Shown: positions 1 through 11,200 of the stretch, piece after piece
Layout of the letters: every line of letters starts with the position of its first letter
How positions within the stretch are numbered: position 1 is the first letter of the stretch
DNA from: Chitinophagaceae bacterium C216
GTDB lineage: Bacteria > Bacteroidota > Bacteroidia > Chitinophagales > Chitinophagaceae
Length of the DNA stretch: 64,000 nucleotides
Assembly (NCBI GenBank): GCA_028485475.2
Contig: CP144143.1
Location: 186,001-250,000 of the forward strand
Reading direction: 5' to 3'
Translations under genes and position numbers: made by a program
The notes under the pieces: generated by a model
What the model was told of the DNA's origin: nothing
Databases searched by the model: none
The model's input: only the letters and a program-made list of their open reading frames with translations

Positions 1-2481
1 GTCAATTAAGATATCCCCGTTTTTATTACGTGCATATGCTCTACCAGATATGGTTGTAATAGGATTACCCACAGATATACCATTCCGTATATTTCCTGAG
101 TTCCAGGTATATGGGTTGTAGTATTCTGTAACATTCTCCGGTAAATAAAGCACTTTTGATCTACCGCGAGAAGCATTAACACCCAAATTCCAAGTAAAAG
201 ATCCGGTTTTAATAATATCAGCATTGATAAGACCTTCCCAACCCCAAGTCTTGAACGTACCCACGTTCATGGTATTTAATACAAAACCGGTTGCATAGCT
301 TAAACGGAATGATTTTACAATCTGATCTTCGTGTCTTGTTCCAAACACTGTGAATATGGCATTTACACGGTTGTTAAACAAGCGTGCATCAAAGCCCACT
401 TCACGAGCAGTAGTCATTTCGGGTTTAAGATTCGGGTTAGGTCCGGTAAATCCATATTTAAAGCCTCCTCCGGATAAGTTAGTGGGCTCCAACTGTGGAT
501 AGATTTCCAAAGGACCGGCATCCTTACCTACTCTGGCTATAGAACCTCTCAACTTGATGAAGTTGACAACATCACTTTCAATTTTCAACAGATCCGTTAA
601 GATTAAAGATCCCTCTATAGCCGGATAGAAATAACGATTATTATTTATAGGCAAAGTGGAGGACCAGTCGTTACGACCTCTCAGTGTAATAAACGCCATA
701 TTGTTGTACCCAAATTCAAACTGCGCGGAGATAGCCTGAATACGTCGCTTTGTATTTCTCTGAGAGGAAACAATGGTTAAAGGGTCTGTATTATTGATGG
801 ATTGAAAGTCGGGAATAATAAACCTAGTACCACTGGTGGCTTGCCGAATAACCCCATTTTCCTGTTGGTGGTAACCAACCTGTGCACCAAATGAAAGTTT
901 ATTATCTAAAAATTTGTTGTTATACCCTGCTATAATATTGATTGTGGGATCAGAAAAGTTCGAATGTACCAAATCGTAACGGCCGCCATCACCACGACTA
1001 TTATTTGCAGCGTAATAGGGATGCCAAGATGTTTCAAAAGTTTGCATACCCACATCCCAGCCTATTTGACCTCTCAAAAAGGTATTCTTGATAGGCGTCA
1101 ATGTTAAGGCTACATTTGTCAGAAACCTATTGGAGCGATCGTAGTTTTTATTTTTATACATCGCAAAAAGCGGGTTAAGCAGGTCCCTATCTATATAATA
1201 AGAAGGGTATTTCATATGTAGGCCATCCGATGCCAAATACTCCAACATATTATCAGCCTGAGGCCATAACATAGCTCGATACAAAGGACCATCTGTTCCA
1301 CGCAACACTTTATGATTTTCTGTTTTAGTGTATTGCATAGAACCTTCAAACTTCAACCATTGAGTAATAGTGGCTTGACCCGATAAGCTGATATTGGCTC
1401 GATCGAAATCGGTTGTTTTAACCACTCCCTCCTGATTCAGATAGGAAAAGCCGGCTCTAATGGTTGCTTTCTCCGAACCCGCTTCAACCGACACATTGTG
1501 TCTATGAGAAAATCCAGTTTGTAATACGGCAGCAATATTATCGTACAACTTTACATTATCTGTAAACAAATTCCCATACTGAGAAGTGTAATAATAGTTA
1601 GTAGTTCCATAGGCTCCGTTAGCATATTTGGTTTGCATATCCGGATAGCCATAGGCCTTATCCCAACGGAAGAAGTTGCTATAACTCACCCTACCTCGGC
1701 TTACACGCCCTTTTTTAGTAGTAATGATAATTGCACCATTGGATGCATCGGAACCATAGAGCGCCGCAGCTGCCGCTCCTTTCAAAACTGTAATAGATTC
1801 TATATCCTCTGGATTGAAATCATTTCCTCTCGAAGCATAATCTTGGTTTCGAACGGAATACACTTCAGCTCCGGCCATTCCGATAGGATCGAATGTAGAG
1901 TTGTTCATAGGTACACCATCCACCACATACAAGGGCTGATTGTTACCCGAAATAGAGGTAATGTTTCGGAGTATTACCGTGGTGGAGGCTCCCGGTGCAC
2001 CGCTGGTCGACGTTACGTTTAAGCCGGGCACCCTACCTTGTAAGGCCGTAATAAATGCATCTCTTCCCGATTCGGCTATAGTAGCGCCATCTATTTGTTG
2101 CACAGATGAACCTACTGCTCGACCAATACGCTTCATACCGAACTCGGTAGTTACTACTACCTCCTCCTCTTGTTTGCCTACCCCTTCAACCATAGTAACA
2201 TTAACAACATTTCCCGTACCTATGGTCACCGATACTGTTTCATAACCGATAAAAGTAAACTCTAGAACATCTCCTGTAGAAGCTTGAATGGAATAATTTC
2301 CCGTAGATCCTGTGGCTGTAGCAGTTGACGTCCCCCTTACTGTTACGGTAACACCTTGTAATGCCTTCCCATCCTGTGTAGTTACAGTTCCCGTAATTGT
2401 CCTGGTTTGCCCTAATACCATATGGGGTACTAAACAATACAACAGCCAAAGCACAACGGCTTTTGCAATTGCTTTTCTCAT
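1..2481 (-). CDS. SusC/RagA-type TonB-dependent outer-membrane transporter (3' end outside window)
   Basis: The frame is open from the ATG at 2481 to the window edge, giving the first 827 residues; the C-terminal barrel strands lie outside. A signal peptide (about residues 1-25, ending VLGQ) is followed by a CarboxypepD-like repeat (TRTITGTVT, about 25-105), a region reading VVVTTEFGMKR, and a plug domain with LYVVDGVPM and NPEDIESITVLKGAAAAALYG, then barrel strands. The family imports oligomers across the outer membrane with a SusD lipoprotein, powered by TonB. It starts 21 bp after the DeoR gene at 2503-3252, so the two are probably one operon. Its N-terminus resembles the SusC at 8226-11642, suggesting a duplicated locus. 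The substrate is unknown; the SusD partner should lie to the left. Confidence 0.93.
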   Translation of the reverse strand, partial: MRKAIAKAVVLWLLYCLVPHMVLGQTRTITGTVTTQDGKALQGVTVTVRGTSTATATGSTGNYSIQASTGDVLEFTFIGYETVSVTIGTGNVVNVTMVEGVGKQEEEVVVTTEFGMKRIGRAVGSSVQQIDGATIAESGRDAFITALQGRVPGLNVTSTSGAPGASTTVILRNITSISGNNQPLYVVDGVPMNNSTFDPIGMAGAEVYSVRNQDYASRGNDFNPEDIESITVLKGAAAAALYGSDASNGAIIITTKKGRVSRGRVSYSNFFRWDKAYGYPDMQTKYANGAYGTTNYYYTSQYGNLFTDNVKLYDNIAAVLQTGFSHRHNVSVEAGSEKATIRAGFSYLNQEGVVKTTDFDRANISLSGQATITQWLKFEGSMQYTKTENHKVLRGTDGPLYRAMLWPQADNMLEYLASDGLHMKYPSYYIDRDLLNPLFAMYKNKNYDRSNRFLTNVALTLTPIKNTFLRGQIGWDVGMQTFETSWHPYYAANNSRGDGGRYDLVHSNFSDPTINIIAGYNNKFLDNKLSFGAQVGYHQQENGVIRQATSGTRFIIPDFQSINNTDPLTIVSSQRNTKRRIQAISAQFEFGYNNMAFITLRGRNDWSSTLPINNNRYFYPAIEGSLILTDLLKIESDVVNFIKLRGSIARVGKDAGPLEIYPQLEPTNLSGGGFKYGFTGPNPNLKPEMTTAREVGFDARLFNNRVNAIFTVFGTRHEDQIVKSFRLSYATGFVLNTMNVGTFKTWGWEGLINADIIKTGSFTWNLGVNASRGRSKVLYLPENVTEYYNPYTWNSGNIRNGISVGNPITTISGRAYARNKNGDILID

Positions 2482-2502
2482 AACGATGTATTTTAGAAAG
2501 AA

Positions 2503-3252
2503 TTATAAAACGTTAATTCCTGCTTTCACAAAGGGCTGTAATTGTTCATCCTCGGGGTCCAACTCTGTAACCAGATAGTCAATTCTCTCTATCCCGCATA
2601 CTCTAATCGGTTGGTACGTCCCAAGCTTTTCGGAAATTGTCATGCACACAACTTTCGAAGCTGAATTTACCATAGCCTTTTTTACTTGCACAACGTCCCA
2701 ATCATTGTCTGTATGTCCATGTTTTATGTCTAGGGCATTAGTGCCTAAAAAACATAAGTCAGCATTAACATGGCTTATCTTTTCGATTGCTTCTGGACCA
2801 ACGGTTATTTTGGAGTCTTTCGATAGTTTATCGCCGATTACTAATACATCCACATGAGGATGCGACATACAAGCATTTACTACGGGGATACTGCCGGTCA
2901 TGATGGTGAGTTTCAACTGCGGTGGCAATGCCCTAACCATTTCCAATATGGTTGTTCCTCCACTAGTGAGAATGAACATCCCGCTTTTAATTAGCCTCTG
3001 TGCTTTTTCAGCGATTATCTTTTTTTGCTTTTGCGAATAAACATTTCCAGGCTCGAACTGAACTTCGCTAAATGCTATAGAAAGTGCTCCCCCATGTACC
3101 TTTATTAATTTTCCTGCATCTGATAATTCCTGTAAATCTCTGCGGATGGTGTCTTCCGACACTCCCATAGCATTGCACAAATCCACGTTCAACACCTTAT
3201 TATGAAGATTGAGCTGATGAAGAATATAAGCCTGTCTTTCTTTCTTAAGCAA
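2503..3252 (-). CDS. DeoR/GlpR-family transcriptional regulator (copy 1)
   Basis: This is a 249-residue protein with the DeoR-type N-terminal winged helix (about 1-57, core SEDTIRRDLQELSDAG then VHGGA) and a DeoRC sensor domain (about 75-235; TSGGTTILEMVRALP, LGTNALD). The family usually binds a phosphorylated sugar and represses sugar-uptake or catabolic operons. The start is a TTG at 3252: an in-frame TGA lies just upstream and the protein aligns residue for residue with the paralogue at 11678-12427, which starts with ATG. It lies immediately upstream of a susC, so it probably controls that operon. Direct repeats 42-61 bp upstream of the start are candidate operators. The ligand is unknown. 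Confidence 0.92.
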   Translation of the reverse strand: MLKKERQAYILHQLNLHNKVLNVDLCNAMGVSEDTIRRDLQELSDAGKLIKVHGGALSIAFSEVQFEPGNVYSQKQKKIIAEKAQRLIKSGMFILTSGGTTILEMVRALPPQLKLTIMTGSIPVVNACMSHPHVDVLVIGDKLSKDSKITVGPEAIEKISHVNADLCFLGTNALDIKHGHTDNDWDVVQVKKAMVNSASKVVCMTISEKLGTYQPIRVCGIERIDYLVTELDPEDEQLQPFVKAGINVL

Positions 3253-3293
3253 TTTTCAGGTGTTTTAACAACAACTTAAAATTAATGACAAAT

Positions 3294-3313
3294 CCTGCAA
3301 ATTCCCGCAAAAA
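3294..3313 (-). promoter_or_regulatory. Candidate DeoR operator: two 10-bp direct repeats
   Basis: On the plus strand CCTGCAAATT is followed without a gap by CCCGCAAAAA, a 10-bp period (one helical turn), 42-61 bp upstream of the DeoR copy 1 start. The paralogous regulator gene has the same arrangement at 12486-12505. DeoR-family operators are often direct repeats, so self-regulation is inferred. Confidence 0.45.
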
Positions 3314-3384
3314 CAAATATTTTTTTTTAAATAACTTCTAACCAATTAAAAATTAATGATAGCAGGCGCTCATATGCTATAAAT

Positions 3385-3405
3385 AAAAAAGCGCCCGAAG
3401 GCGCT
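3385..3405 (-). terminator. Intrinsic terminator of the GHL10 operon
   Basis: The stem AGCGCC/GGCGCT with a CGAA loop (3390-3405) is followed, reading on the minus strand, by a run of six T. It lies 24 bp past the stop of the glycosidase gene and closes the five-gene DeoR-SusC-SusD-DUF4623-GHL10 operon. Confidence 0.8.
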
Positions 3406-3429
3406 ATGTGTATTAGCTGGAAAGATGAG

Positions 3430-4854
3430 TTATTTTTTTATGGGTTTTGAAACGGCACTTTCCTTATTATCTGCATTTAATGTAGAAACCGCATAAAACC
3501 CGCTTTGCGAAATGGCTAACTCGTTGGACGGGGTAATAGCGAGCACTTTACCCTCTTGCTGTAAGCTCGATGTATAATACACTACCGATCTTACATTTCC
3601 ACTGGTGCTCCATTTAAGGGTATTCCCTTCTATCCTTACATTTTGTGGTGCACCCGGATCAGGTGCCACCGCACGACCTAGGAAAGGAATGACAGCAGGA
3701 GTACTCCATAGTTCTGCAAGTTTATTGGTAAGATCAGGTTTATCATACAGATATCTTGCGCTATACAACAAATTACCCATCACAGCTTTCTTGTTTTTAG
3801 CAAGTATTAGCTGATTCGACAATTGAGAACTATTCGTCATTAAGTAAAAGCCGTGTCCAATCATCAGCGGAGGAAGATTGTTAAATCGATCCCACTCTGT
3901 TAACTTATTGGCAAATGCATCATTATTATAGAGCTGCGGAATTACTACATCCATCCACCCCTCTCTTGCCCATTTTTCAATATCGGCATACAAAGTGTTT
4001 CTGTTGGTAGTAAAATCTGCACCCGGCGAAATAGAAAATACCACTTCGGGTTTGGTAGCCGCAATCATATCCCTAACGCCCTTTATAGCCTTGTCCACAT
4101 TCGATCTTCTGAAATCCTCAATGCTTTCGTTACCGGTTTTGTAGGTCTGATAATCATTTTGGTCGGATACCATTTGTCCGGCCTGTGAAGGGTAAGGATA
4201 GAAATAGTCATCGAAGTGAATACCATCTACATCATATTTGGTAATGATATCCTTAATGATATCTACTAGTCGCTGACGCACTTCCGGAATGGCTGGGTTA
4301 TAAATTTGCATCAGCTCATGACTCACCACCCAATCGGGATTCACTGAAGGATGCAAGGCCGGGAAAGGTGTGGAGCTGTTAGCACGGGTTGCAATGCGAT
4401 AAGGATTGATCCATGCATGAAATTCTAAACCGCGTGCATGTGCTTCATCAATCATAAACTTTAATACATCATATCCCGGATCTTGACCTCTGGTACCCGT
4501 AATAGCTGCACTCCATGGTTCGTAAGGTGAATTATAAAAGGCATCGCCCATGCCTCGCACTTGAACAAAAACAGCATTTATATTTAGCTGCTTAAACTTT
4601 TCCAGATAATTGATATACTTCTGTTTTTGACTAGCAGTATTATAGTCACCAATAGGCCAGTCTAATCCCCAAGCAGTTACTATCCATACACCTCTAAGCT
4701 GTTTTTTAGGCAAGATCATTTGTCCTTCAGGAGAAGGATCAGGATTGGGGCTAGGGTCGGGACCTGGATCTTTTCCTACACCCTCCCCTTTACTACATGC
4801 TTGTAATAGTATTACAAATAGTAGAAAAATTATTACATAAAGCGTCTTTTTCAT
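3430..4854 (-). CDS. GHL10 (DUF187)/DigH-like glycoside hydrolase lipoprotein
   Basis: The protein has 474 residues from the ATG at 4854; an in-frame TTG two codons upstream is less likely. A lipobox LLQAC (Cys20) and a Pro/Asp/Gly-rich linker precede the GHL10 barrel (about 55-370), recognised by LRGVWIVTAWGLDWP, VFVQVRGMGDAFYNSPYEPW, FHAWINPYR and DGIHFDDYFYPYP. The C-terminus (about 395-474) looks like a fibronectin/Ig-type domain. The E. coli member DigH (YddW) cleaves peptidoglycan glycan strands lacking stem peptides, so the target may be peptidoglycan or another aminosugar polymer (inference). It is the last gene of the SusC/SusD operon, 97 bp after the DUF4623 lipoprotein. As a surface or periplasmic lipoprotein it would produce oligomers for the transporter. 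Confidence 0.87.
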   Translation of the reverse strand: MKKTLYVIIFLLFVILLQACSKGEGVGKDPGPDPSPNPDPSPEGQMILPKKQLRGVWIVTAWGLDWPIGDYNTASQKQKYINYLEKFKQLNINAVFVQVRGMGDAFYNSPYEPWSAAITGTRGQDPGYDVLKFMIDEAHARGLEFHAWINPYRIATRANSSTPFPALHPSVNPDWVVSHELMQIYNPAIPEVRQRLVDIIKDIITKYDVDGIHFDDYFYPYPSQAGQMVSDQNDYQTYKTGNESIEDFRRSNVDKAIKGVRDMIAATKPEVVFSISPGADFTTNRNTLYADIEKWAREGWMDVVIPQLYNNDAFANKLTEWDRFNNLPPLMIGHGFYLMTNSSQLSNQLILAKNKKAVMGNLLYSARYLYDKPDLTNKLAELWSTPAVIPFLGRAVAPDPGAPQNVRIEGNTLKWSTSGNVRSVVYYTSSLQQEGKVLAITPSNELAISQSGFYAVSTLNADNKESAVSKPIKK

Positions 4855-4951
4855 GGGCAATATTTTTAGGATTCAAGAAAAGTGTCTCCGCCTGCCCGAT
4901 AACATGGCGGAGACTACTATCACATATACCTGTCAATTGAAGGGCGTAGTA

Positions 4952-6379
4952 TTAATCCTCCAGTGTCTTTTTGGGAAACTCAACAATGATAAATCCAGCA
5001 TCGGTAGAAGCCGCAAACAAAGTAAGTTTTTCGTCATTACCGCTTCCATCCTTGGTAATAAAGAAACCGGACTGTGTACCTGGTGCGGCATTGCTAGCTC
5101 CCTTTAACGAGAATTTGTACAGCTGCGGCTTACTAGCTTTTTCGTTAAAGATTTCCAGTGCTTCCTTGGTATTACTTCCCTGGGTAATATCGTACACATA
5201 GAAGTCTGTAGCATCTGATGCTGCACGAGCTGCACCTGTCATAATCAAATAGCGCTCCTGATTGAATGTAAACACTCTTGCATCTGCACCGTTGAGCGGT
5301 ACTGCCGTATTGCTTAATGCATAGTCTACTACACCGGCTTCATTCACTAGTCTGATAGGAGCCGCATATCCTGTCTGAATATAATCGCCAGTACCCGGTA
5401 CTCTGGTCATGGTCATCCATGCGGTAATACCTGCCTGAGCTGGAATAGAGGTAGGCTCAGACAATGTAGTATAATTAGTCACTTTCACACGAAGAATATC
5501 TCTTGGGTTTACAGCACCACCATTATTATCGCCAAAGAACATGTATCCGTTTCCATTCTCATCAAGATCCATCGACATATTATCACCATATCTTCCGCCG
5601 GCAACTCCATGATCAGCAGGTGTAATGTTTCCGATAAGTGTTGGTGGCTGCGAAGGATCGGTCCAATGATAAATTTTCAGCTGGGCAGTAGCCGAACCGG
5701 CGAGATTACAGATATAGGTATGTCCGTTTATTTGTGCTCCGCTGCTATAAGCGAAAGTACCGCCACTCACACCGGTAAGGTTCAGTGGAATAGGATTGAT
5801 AACATTATTTTTCAAATCGGATACCTTCAGCAAATGCGGACCTGTAGCGGCTCTGGAAACAATTAGCACATATTCTCCGTCAAAGCCTGTCCATCTAGTC
5901 AACTGACTGGTAAAGTCAGGATACTTAGTTGCATTATTACTGAAGTCATAAAGGGTAGGCTTATCGAAATCGGCACCAAATACCGGCACTAGCAAACGCA
6001 ACGTCACCAAATACTCTCTGAAGCGTTTTTGATTCACCACTTTTATAATGATGGATTTTGCCGATTCACCCTCTTCAAACTCAAATGCATAGCTTTCTTT
6101 ATCCAGCTGTGCACCTTCAGACATTTCGGCCTCAAACTTGATAGCACTGAAATCCGTTGCCGGATCGATACGCGGAAACCATACGGTTTTGGTGACCTCA
6201 TCCACCACACCCTCCACAACCTGATTTCCACCGGGTCCCGCATTGACGATCTTAATTGCTTTTAAAACCACTTCATAGGGGGAGTCGACATTTCCCGGAT
6301 ATTTCTTCTGACAGGACGTTGCAAACAGCACTGCTGCCAGTATGACAAATATTATCTTGTATTGCAAAATGCGTTTCAT
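4952..6379 (-). CDS. DUF4623/DUF5018-type surface lipoprotein
   Basis: This 475-residue lipoprotein has the lipobox ATSC (Cys23). Residues about 35-130 resemble the DUF5018 Ig-like domain (repeated VVDEVTKTVWFPRIDPATDF and IIIKVVNQKRFREYLVTL). The rest (about 140-475) is a beta-propeller-like DUF4623 region with repeating Gly/Asn-rich blades (LTRWTGFDGEYVLIVSRAA, MSMDLDENGNGYMFFGDNN). The biochemical role is not established; members are usually found beside SusC/SusD and GHL10 genes and may bind glycan at the cell surface (inference). It lies 26 bp after susD and upstream of the glycosidase in the same operon. Confidence 0.8.
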   Translation of the reverse strand: MKRILQYKIIFVILAAVLFATSCQKKYPGNVDSPYEVVLKAIKIVNAGPGGNQVVEGVVDEVTKTVWFPRIDPATDFSAIKFEAEMSEGAQLDKESYAFEFEEGESAKSIIIKVVNQKRFREYLVTLRLLVPVFGADFDKPTLYDFSNNATKYPDFTSQLTRWTGFDGEYVLIVSRAATGPHLLKVSDLKNNVINPIPLNLTGVSGGTFAYSSGAQINGHTYICNLAGSATAQLKIYHWTDPSQPPTLIGNITPADHGVAGGRYGDNMSMDLDENGNGYMFFGDNNGGAVNPRDILRVKVTNYTTLSEPTSIPAQAGITAWMTMTRVPGTGDYIQTGYAAPIRLVNEAGVVDYALSNTAVPLNGADARVFTFNQERYLIMTGAARAASDATDFYVYDITQGSNTKEALEIFNEKASKPQLYKFSLKGASNAAPGTQSGFFITKDGSGNDEKLTLFAASTDAGFIIVEFPKKTLED

Positions 6380-6405
6380 GTTAAATATTTTTAGGAGTTA
6401 TTCAG

Positions 6406-8205
6406 TTATTCATATTCAGGCCAACCTTCGGTTTGCGCCAGCACATAACCATTCTTCCTATAATCTTCCATCTGGTTTCTACCTACTGGAGTCAGATAAG
6501 GATTCACATTAGGCAATCCCAAGAATGGTTGACGACCATTGGTGTTGGTAGTACGGAAGAAACCGCGCATTGATGCATTGTTGGTACCATTGTACACAGT
6601 TACCACTCCATCATTTACCACTGCAATCTGACCCGCATTAGAGGCAGTAAGACTGCTAGGTGACTCTGCAGGAAAATCCACATATCCTCCTGTTAGCAGG
6701 TCCGGACGTGCATCGGTATCCATATACTCGAGTTTTTTCCAGCGTTTCAAATCTTGGAAACGTGAATACTCAAACGCAAACTCCATACGTCTTTCTCTTC
6801 GAATCTCCCACAATAATGGATTCACAGAAGGATCTCTTGCCGGATCGTTGGGTAATGCTCCCAAATCCATCGGTGCTGTCTTCTGTACCCCTTTAGCTAT
6901 AGCTTCTGGTGCAAGAGGTCTGTTTCTTATTTTGTTGATAGAAACATCAATATCACCCTGAGTTACGGTTCCTAGTTCGGCTTTTGCTTCAATCCAGTTG
7001 AGCAAAGCTTCAGCATATCTGAAAACAGGATAATCGGTATGGTTGCGACTGCTGGAGAACTCTGTAGGCGGAGTGCCACCAGCTTCTACCTGAGCAATCA
7101 CACTACGAGGTATAAACTTGTTGATATACCAGTAGCTAGCCACATTTTTTGGTGTAGGCTTGTCGTAAAAAGTTGCCTCCAGTCTGGAGTCCCGGGTTTT
7201 AATCATGTTTGACAGATTAAAGCTTGTAGCATTGGGGACGGTAGACTGCTGATAAGGCAAGCCATCCACACAAATGAATGCTTTTATAAGGTCTGTAGTA
7301 GGACCAAAAGCTATAGACTCGGAAAGGTTATTATAGGTAGCAACGGCATGAGTCACTCCGACCGCCGGATCGTAATGACGATAGAGAATTACATCCTTAT
7401 TACCTTCTAAAGAATTGGATGCAAACAGCGAACGGAAATCGGTAACAATATCATACTTACCACTACTAATGAGCATGTCACCAGCAGTTACTGCGAGTTG
7501 GAAGAATTTATTTGCACGCTGAATGTTATTGTAGTAATACTTTTGCCAAGAGCCTTCCCTCAATGCAATTCTGGTAACGAAGCCTGCTACTACATATCTG
7601 TTTACCTGCTGGCTTCCATCATTCAATCTCACATTTTCCAAGGCATAAACCAAATCGTCGTACACTGCATCCATAACGGTATTGCGTGGTGTACGAGGTT
7701 TGTACAAATCATCCAGATCGGTATCCAATGGCACATAATCATAGTAAGGCACATCCCCAAATGAGGTTACAATATTGGAATACTCCATCGCACGGAAGAA
7801 TCGACCTATACCTGTCCAATGACGATAGGCCCCCTCATCCAAAATGCCTTTCATTCTATTTTCAATTCTGTCCAACATAATGTTGATGGACCGAATGGTA
7901 GTATAGCTCCAAATACTACTGTTAGGCACAGAGCGTGTAAAATTTCCTTGGTTACCTCTCAGCAACACATCATCGCTAAACTGAAAGCCTAACATAGCAG
8001 CATCGGCCTCATTACTAAAGTTTGTTCCATATCCCGTAAAAAATGTAGGATAAAACTTATTGGCATAGAGTCTCAGATTATTCTCTGACGACCAAGCCGT
8101 TTCATCATTTTCTGAGGTCAGCGGTGGTCTGTCCAGGAACTTTTTACAACCCTGGAAGCCGAACGCCACCAATGCGATCAATAAGGTATATAATGAATGT
8201 TTCAT
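6406..8205 (-). CDS. RagB/SusD-family nutrient-binding lipoprotein
   Basis: This 599-residue SusD homologue has the lipobox FQGC (Cys20) followed by KKFLDRPPLT. The N-terminal TPR-like helices and the C-terminal family block (DYPVFRYAEALLNWIEAKAELG, INKIRNRPLA, LLWEIRRERRMEFAFEYSRFQDLKRWKKLE) are clear. SusD lipoproteins act as a lid on SusC and capture oligomers at the cell surface. The gene begins 20 bp after its susC. The binding specificity cannot be read from the sequence. Confidence 0.94.
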   Translation of the reverse strand: MKHSLYTLLIALVAFGFQGCKKFLDRPPLTSENDETAWSSENNLRLYANKFYPTFFTGYGTNFSNEADAAMLGFQFSDDVLLRGNQGNFTRSVPNSSIWSYTTIRSINIMLDRIENRMKGILDEGAYRHWTGIGRFFRAMEYSNIVTSFGDVPYYDYVPLDTDLDDLYKPRTPRNTVMDAVYDDLVYALENVRLNDGSQQVNRYVVAGFVTRIALREGSWQKYYYNNIQRANKFFQLAVTAGDMLISSGKYDIVTDFRSLFASNSLEGNKDVILYRHYDPAVGVTHAVATYNNLSESIAFGPTTDLIKAFICVDGLPYQQSTVPNATSFNLSNMIKTRDSRLEATFYDKPTPKNVASYWYINKFIPRSVIAQVEAGGTPPTEFSSSRNHTDYPVFRYAEALLNWIEAKAELGTVTQGDIDVSINKIRNRPLAPEAIAKGVQKTAPMDLGALPNDPARDPSVNPLLWEIRRERRMEFAFEYSRFQDLKRWKKLEYMDTDARPDLLTGGYVDFPAESPSSLTASNAGQIAVVNDGVVTVYNGTNNASMRGFFRTTNTNGRQPFLGLPNVNPYLTPVGRNQMEDYRKNGYVLAQTEGWPEYE

Positions 8206-8225
8206 AACAATGGTAAGTTTAAGTT

Positions 8226-11200
8226 CTACAATGTGATGTTCATTCCGAAGGACGCAATTTTAAATGTTGGGTTGTTGGTACCAGTACGTCCCAGGTTATA
8301 GTTACCGTTGGTCAGCAACATGGACTCTCCTGAAATAGCCTCAGGATCGATCGGCAAACCACGCAGCTTATCAAATGTGATGAAGTTTTCAAACGACACA
8401 TACAGTCTGGCTTTCTTCATCTTTATTCTTTGCAGAATGTTGGGCGCCACATTGTATCCTAGGGTAATATTTTTGATGCGGAAATAAGCCATATTCAGCA
8501 TATAGCGCGTTTGCGGCACCATAGTAAATCCTGAGTTGGCTCCACCTAAGTCCCATGCTCTAGGATAGAAAGCATCAGTACGATCAGGTCTCCAATAATT
8601 ACCAGCGATCGCCTGTGGCATAGCACCTTCCTTAGCATAATAGCCAGGAATAGCCAACTGACCCGAACCCCATATGGCTCGTTTTCCTACACCTTGTCCC
8701 ATTACGGAGAAATCAAATGATTTGTAGTCGAGTCCGATACGGAATCCGTATTCATAACGAGGCAGTACGTTACCGATCACTACGCGGTCGCCCGGATCAC
8801 CGAATGTACCTCTACCCGGAGTGATATAACCATCTCCATCTATATCTACAAACTTTACATCACCGGGGCTAATCATACGAACTGCACCATCTTCAAAAAT
8901 TGTTTGATATACCGGGTTATTGCCGGCCAGTTTATGTACTCGTTTGGTAGTTCCTTGGAAGATGATGTATTCGTATACAAAGTTGCCGTTTGCGTCATAC
9001 ACAAAATCGTCTTTCTGGAAAAGTCGGTCTGTTACATAACCATACACATCTCCATAGCGTTTTCCGGTAGTAAAAGTTCCATCCACATTCCTGTCCTCCC
9101 AGGGAATATTCCAATCAGGACCTTTTGTAACATAGGTAACCGCATCGGAGAGATTAGCCATTACGTTAATGCCCAGACCGCTTTCGAATCTATGATTAAA
9201 GTCAACAGCCACTTCCCATCCTCTTGTTCTTAAGTTTCCGTAGTTACCTTGAGGAGCAGAAGCGCCGAATGTGGCAGGCAGTGCTAACCCAGGGATGATC
9301 ATGTTTTTGGTTTTACGCTGATACCAGTCAAACACAATACCGAATTTGTTTTTAAAGAAACGTAAATCGGTACCCAAATCCAGTGTTTCGATATCTTGCC
9401 AAGTTAGGTTAGCTGAAACAGGAGCAGGAGTACCCAATTGTAGCGACTGCTCACCGTTACTATTCAACCAGCTGTTCTTAGAGTAGTTCATGGTAGAGAT
9501 GTACAGACTGTTAGCTACAGACTGATCTCCAATAGTACCCCAAGAACCCCGCAGCTTAGCATAGCTCAGCACCGGACGAACACCTTCCATAAACTGCTCT
9601 TCGGTGAGTACCCAACCGGCAGAGAAAGAAGGATACCATTTCCAGCGCATATGTGCAGGGAAAATAGAAGTAGCATCATACCGCAGATTACCCTCGAACA
9701 GGTACTTATCGGCATAAGCGTAGTTAATACGACCAAAATAACCTAACTGTGAATCCCAATTCTCTCCTCCGGTTACGGTTTCTATACCGTCAGCAAAGTT
9801 GAACTGTGGATTGTCTTTATTAAACAATTGTGTTTTTTTGGACGAATGACTTTTCCATCTATTCGCTACAATATTTGTCCCAAGGGTAAACTTAAATGCG
9901 TTCTTTAATCCTGGGCGCCAGTTATAAGTAGAATAGGCGTTTACAGTGTGTCTGAATGCATTCCAAGAAGATTGGTATACATAACTGTTTTCTTTAGTTA
10001 CATAGTTAGACAATGGAAAACGCCATCCCGGCATACCGCCTACGTCTACAATATTTCCTGCACTGTCCACATATACACGATCTCCATTTTCATCTACCCA
10101 GGGAATGGCAGAATACCAATGTTCTCTCAGGGTAATTTCAGGCAAAGAAGAGTTCAATGTTTCATTGCGGAAATCATACGTGTAATCAGCAATGATTTGC
10201 CAGTTTTTGGTAAGATCGATAGTAGTTCCGAAAGTGAGGTTCAAATATCTTCTTTGGTCATAAACAGTATTGGTGTTTTTTGTATCCCAGTAAGGGTCGC
10301 GGATTTCTTCTCCCAGCTCCTTCACACCGGTTGGGAACAACAGACTCCAGCGATATAAATACAACCACGGGTCAGCAGCAAAGCCGGAAGAATTGGTAGA
10401 GTTGGGATATCGTTTGAGACGATCGGAGTATAAGCCTCCGGCTCTCACCGAAATGAAGTCGTTAACCTGATTAGATACTTTAAAGTTGGCAGTAAATCTG
10501 TTGAAATCATCATGCTTAGCCGGCTTCATCATACCGGTTTGGTTCAGATAACCAAAGCCTATATTGTAAAGTGTTTTGTTAGATCTACCGTTTAAAGATA
10601 GGTTGTGATTCTGAGTGAAAGTATAATCCTTAATCATTACGCTGATGGGATCATAAATTCGGTAACCGAATTTTTGAATACCATCCCAATACCAGTCACG
10701 ACCATACACCACAGGATCGGTTGGTTTTACTGTTTTGCCGTATAAACGTTGCCATTCTTTTGCTTTTTCAAGACTGGCACTATCGATACGCCAGAAGCCA
10801 CCTGCAGGACCGGAGCTACCCATATTATTATGAGCATCCAGTGTGTATTGCAAACCATCTATCCCAGCCAGCTCCAATTTTTTAAAGGGCATTTGCCAAG
10901 AGAAGTTATTCGAATAAGTAAGATCAGCTCCTTCTTTTTTTGAGCCCTTTTTAGTGGTAATAAGAATTACCCCAAATGCTGCTTTGGCACCATATATAGA
11001 TGCAGCAGAAGCATCTTTTAGAATTGAGATGCTTTCTACATCATTGGGGTTGATGAGTTGGATACTGGGAACTTCCACGTTGTCCACCAGTATTAATGGA
11101 GCACTGGATCCTTGTATGGATCCCACAAAGCCTCTGATACGGATTAAAGGATCGGACCCTACTTCACCACTAGGAATACGAACTGATAAACCGGGCACTG

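Noticed and set aside
1633-2245. Plus-strand frames inside the partial susC, and many similar frames inside other susC/susD genes
   Set aside because: They are antisense shadows of clearly coding minus-strand genes.
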